NCBI RefSeq assembly: GCF_030272615.1
Contig: NC_081406.1
Coordinates: forward strand, 263,780,624 to 263,838,623
Direction: 5' to 3'
DNA: 58,000 bases
From: Cryptomeria japonica
Taxonomy: Eukaryota > Streptophyta > Pinopsida > Cupressales > Cupressaceae
Part shown: positions 55,875 to 58,000 of the stretch, piece by piece
Position numbering within the stretch: position 1 is the stretch's first letter
Layout: every line of letters begins with the position of its first letter
The notes under the pieces: generated by a model
The model's input: only the letters and a program-made list of their open reading frames with translations
The model's database searches: none
What the model was told of the DNA's origin: nothing
Made by a program: the position numbers and the translations under genes

Positions 55875-58000
55875 TCAATTCACCTCATGAAGGGGTACAA
55901 CCCCTAGCTGACTTCTAAGATACTCAAAAGTAGTCTTAGGTAGAGGTTTAGTAAAGATATCTGCAAGCTTCTCCTTGGTAGAAACATGCTCCAAGATCAC
56001 ATCTTTACTCTGCAGTTTTTCCATCAAGAAATGATACTTCAATTCAATATGCTTGGTTCGTGCATGCAAAATAGGGTTCTTGGAAATATTTATAGCACTG
56101 GTATTGTCACATAAAATCTTTACAGGTTCTATAAACTTCATCTTGAAACCTTCCAAAATGTGCCTCATCCAGATAGCCTGGGTACAATTCATATAAGCAA
56201 CAACATACTCAGCTTCAGTAGTAGACTGTGATATACAACTCTGCTTCTTGCTACTCCATGAAACAAGTCTTCCTCCCAGAAAGAATGCTCCACCGGTTGT
56301 GCTTTTCCTATCATCAACATTACCTGCCCAATTTGCATCTGTATACACCTTCAAGTCAAAGTTACCTTCATATGGATACCATAATCCATAGTCAACAATG
56401 CCTTTCAAATATTTGAATATCCTCTTGGCTGCTATCAAATGTGTTTCCTTAGGATTCTTCTGAAATCTAGCAACTAGTCCAACTGCATGAGCTATATCCG
56501 GTCTGTTGTGAACAACATAGTGCAATTTTCCAATAATTGACTTGTACTCTTTTTCATCAACAAATGTAGCATCATCTTCCTTAGACAACTTACAACCTAT
56601 AACCATTGGTGTCCCAACTGGTTTACAGTCACTCATACCAAATGTCTTTAATACCTCTTTCACATACTTAGACTGTGTAATGAAAATACCACTCTTCATT
56701 TGTTGTATTTGCAAACCTATAAAAAAATTTATCTCTCCCACTAGAGACATTTCAAACTCACTTTTCATTTCATTTGCAAAGTCATTTCTCATGTCATCAT
56801 TTCCTCCAAATATGATATCATCCACAAACACTTCACTAACCAGTATCTTATCTCCTTCAGATTTGAGATATATGTTGCTATCTTCACTGGTTCTTTGAAA
56901 ACCTATCTTCATCAGGTGTGAATGAAGCATTTCATACCATACTCTTGGTTCTTTCTTTAATCCATATAGTGATGTGTGCAAATTACATACCATGTCTTTT
57001 TTATCAGTTAAAGCATAACCATTTGGCTGTTCAATGTATACTTCTTCTTCCAGTATTCCATTAAAAAATGCAGACTTCACATCCATCTGATATACTTTGA
57101 ATCCCTTATGAGTTGTAAATGCTAGTAAAGTTTTGACACCTTCCAGTCTAGTAACTAGTGTAAAAGTATTACCATAATCTTCTCTTTCTTCTTATGTATA
57201 ACCTTTGCAAACCAATCTAGCTTTTTTTCGGACTACTACACCAACTTCATTTAGCTTGTTCCTGAAAACCCACTTAGTACCTATCATATTTTTATTCATT
57301 GGTCTAGGTACTAGGGTCAACGTATTGTTCTTCTCAATTTTATCAAGCTCCTCCTCCATAGCTTTGACCCAATGATCATCTCCCAATGCTTCTTTAGCAG
57401 TTTTAGGCTCAATAGTGGAGCTCATGCAATAATTCTCTCTAATTCTTCTTCTGGTTAGTACTCAAGCATCCTTATCTCCAATAATTTGGTCAGGATTGTG
57501 ATTGAGTCTCACATACCTCAAAATAACATGATCGTTATCTTTAGGTTCATCTTCTTTATTATCATCAACTTCTTTTGAGTCTATCTATTCCGGTTGAACT
57601 AGTACATCAACATTTGCTTTACCGGTTTTAGGATTCATAGGTTTTGGTTCCAGAAACAAAATGAAAGGATCTTCATCCTTTTTCTCCATACTAGTTTCTC
57701 TTAAGACTTCAAGATACTCATCCACTCGAACATCAACACTCTCAATGATTCTTTGTGTTTGGTTGTTGTAACATTTGTAGGCTTTACTCTTGGTGGAATA
57801 ACCAAGAAATAGTCCTTCATCACTTTTGGCCTCAAACTTACTAACATAGTCACCTCTCTTAATAAAACATTTGCTACCAAATATCTTGAAATAACCAACA
57901 TTAGGTGATCTACCATACCAGTATTCATAAGGAGTCTTATCCTTACCTCTTTTTACCAAAATCCAATTCATTGTGTAGATAGTTGTGCTGATAGCTTCTC
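55875..58000 (-). pseudogene. C4 copia pol: integrase end, reverse transcriptase, RNase H
   Basis: The best-preserved copia pol in the window. 55875-57086 is open for 403 codons: MDVKSAFFNGILEEEVYIEQ, catalytic EVFVDDIIFGG, FIGLQI, RT/RNase H connection (NRPDIAHAVGLVARF), then RNase H with TDANWAGNVDDRKSTTGG, STTEAEY, KILCDNTSAI and DIFTKPLPKTTFEYLRSQLG, ending 263 bp from the PPT. 57192-57425 is the RT start (WVKAMEEELDKIEKNNTL, GTKWVFRNKLNEVGV). An in-frame TAA near 57191 separates them. 57585-57971 is the integrase C-terminus (KDKTPYEYWYGRSPNVGYFK). The rest of the element lies beyond the right edge. Confidence 0.9.

Noticed and set aside
1-58000. Host genes, tRNA or rRNA genes, organelle-derived inserts, DNA transposons
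   Set aside because: No coding region without retroelement affinity, no tRNA-like cloverleaf or rRNA sequence, and no terminal inverted repeats apart from the LTR palindrome were recognised on reading.

Overview
This 58 kb window is nuclear DNA of a seed plant with a large, repeat-choked genome. The evidence is wall-to-wall LTR retrotransposons of the plant Ty1/copia and Ty3/gypsy (Tat) groups, AT-rich sequence, 0.8-2.9 kb LTRs and many old, stop-ridden copies. A conifer is my best guess from the style of the copia LTRs, but this is inference. I found no host gene, tRNA, rRNA, organelle insert or CRISPR. Nearly every long reading frame is retroelement coding sequence or its antisense shadow, and almost all of it is broken by stops or frameshifts, so I call it pseudogene.

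Layout. 1-9306 is old debris plus one element: a minus-strand gypsy remnant G1 (gag, leader, LTR; 1 to about 2340), a plus-strand gypsy gag relic (2531-3340), and element T (3379-8726, plus). T is a copia-type element without pol. From 9307 rightward lies a nest. Copia C1 (minus) is split in gag by copia C2 (minus; halves 13340-17694 and 42432-51057). C2 is split inside reverse transcriptase by gypsy A (plus, 17695-42431; near-perfect 5-bp target duplication TATTC/TATTG). A is hit twice: in its 5' LTR by C3 (minus, 18570-24997; duplication AATTC) and in its gag by the Tat-type gypsy B (minus, 27737-38368; duplication CCTGA). The 3' LTR of B carries a copia LTR fragment, C5 (about 28131-29406). 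C2 also carries an aberrant B-family insertion (43960-45646; duplication CTTTC) containing a 395-bp perfect-looking palindrome. At 52910 the 5' LTR of C1 is cut by gypsy D (minus), which at about 54226 is cut by copia C4 (minus), running off the window. Removing each insert and one duplication restores the host reading frame at three joints (A in C2, B in A, fold-back in C2). By-eye LTR divergence (C2 about 10%, A about 8%, B about 4%) follows the nesting order.

How the parts relate. C1, C2, C4 (copia) and B (gypsy) descend from self-sufficient elements. A, T and C3 lack reverse transcriptase and integrase. A keeps gag, protease and a proline-rich tail. T and C3, although diverged and on opposite strands, share one plan: initiator-Met PBS, a gag C-terminal piece (coiled coil, GLGF motif, four zinc knuckles), then a long extra ORF (up to about 1,060 codons in C3) where pol should be, then PPT and LTR. 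That repeated replacement of pol by an unassigned protein is the most interesting signal here.
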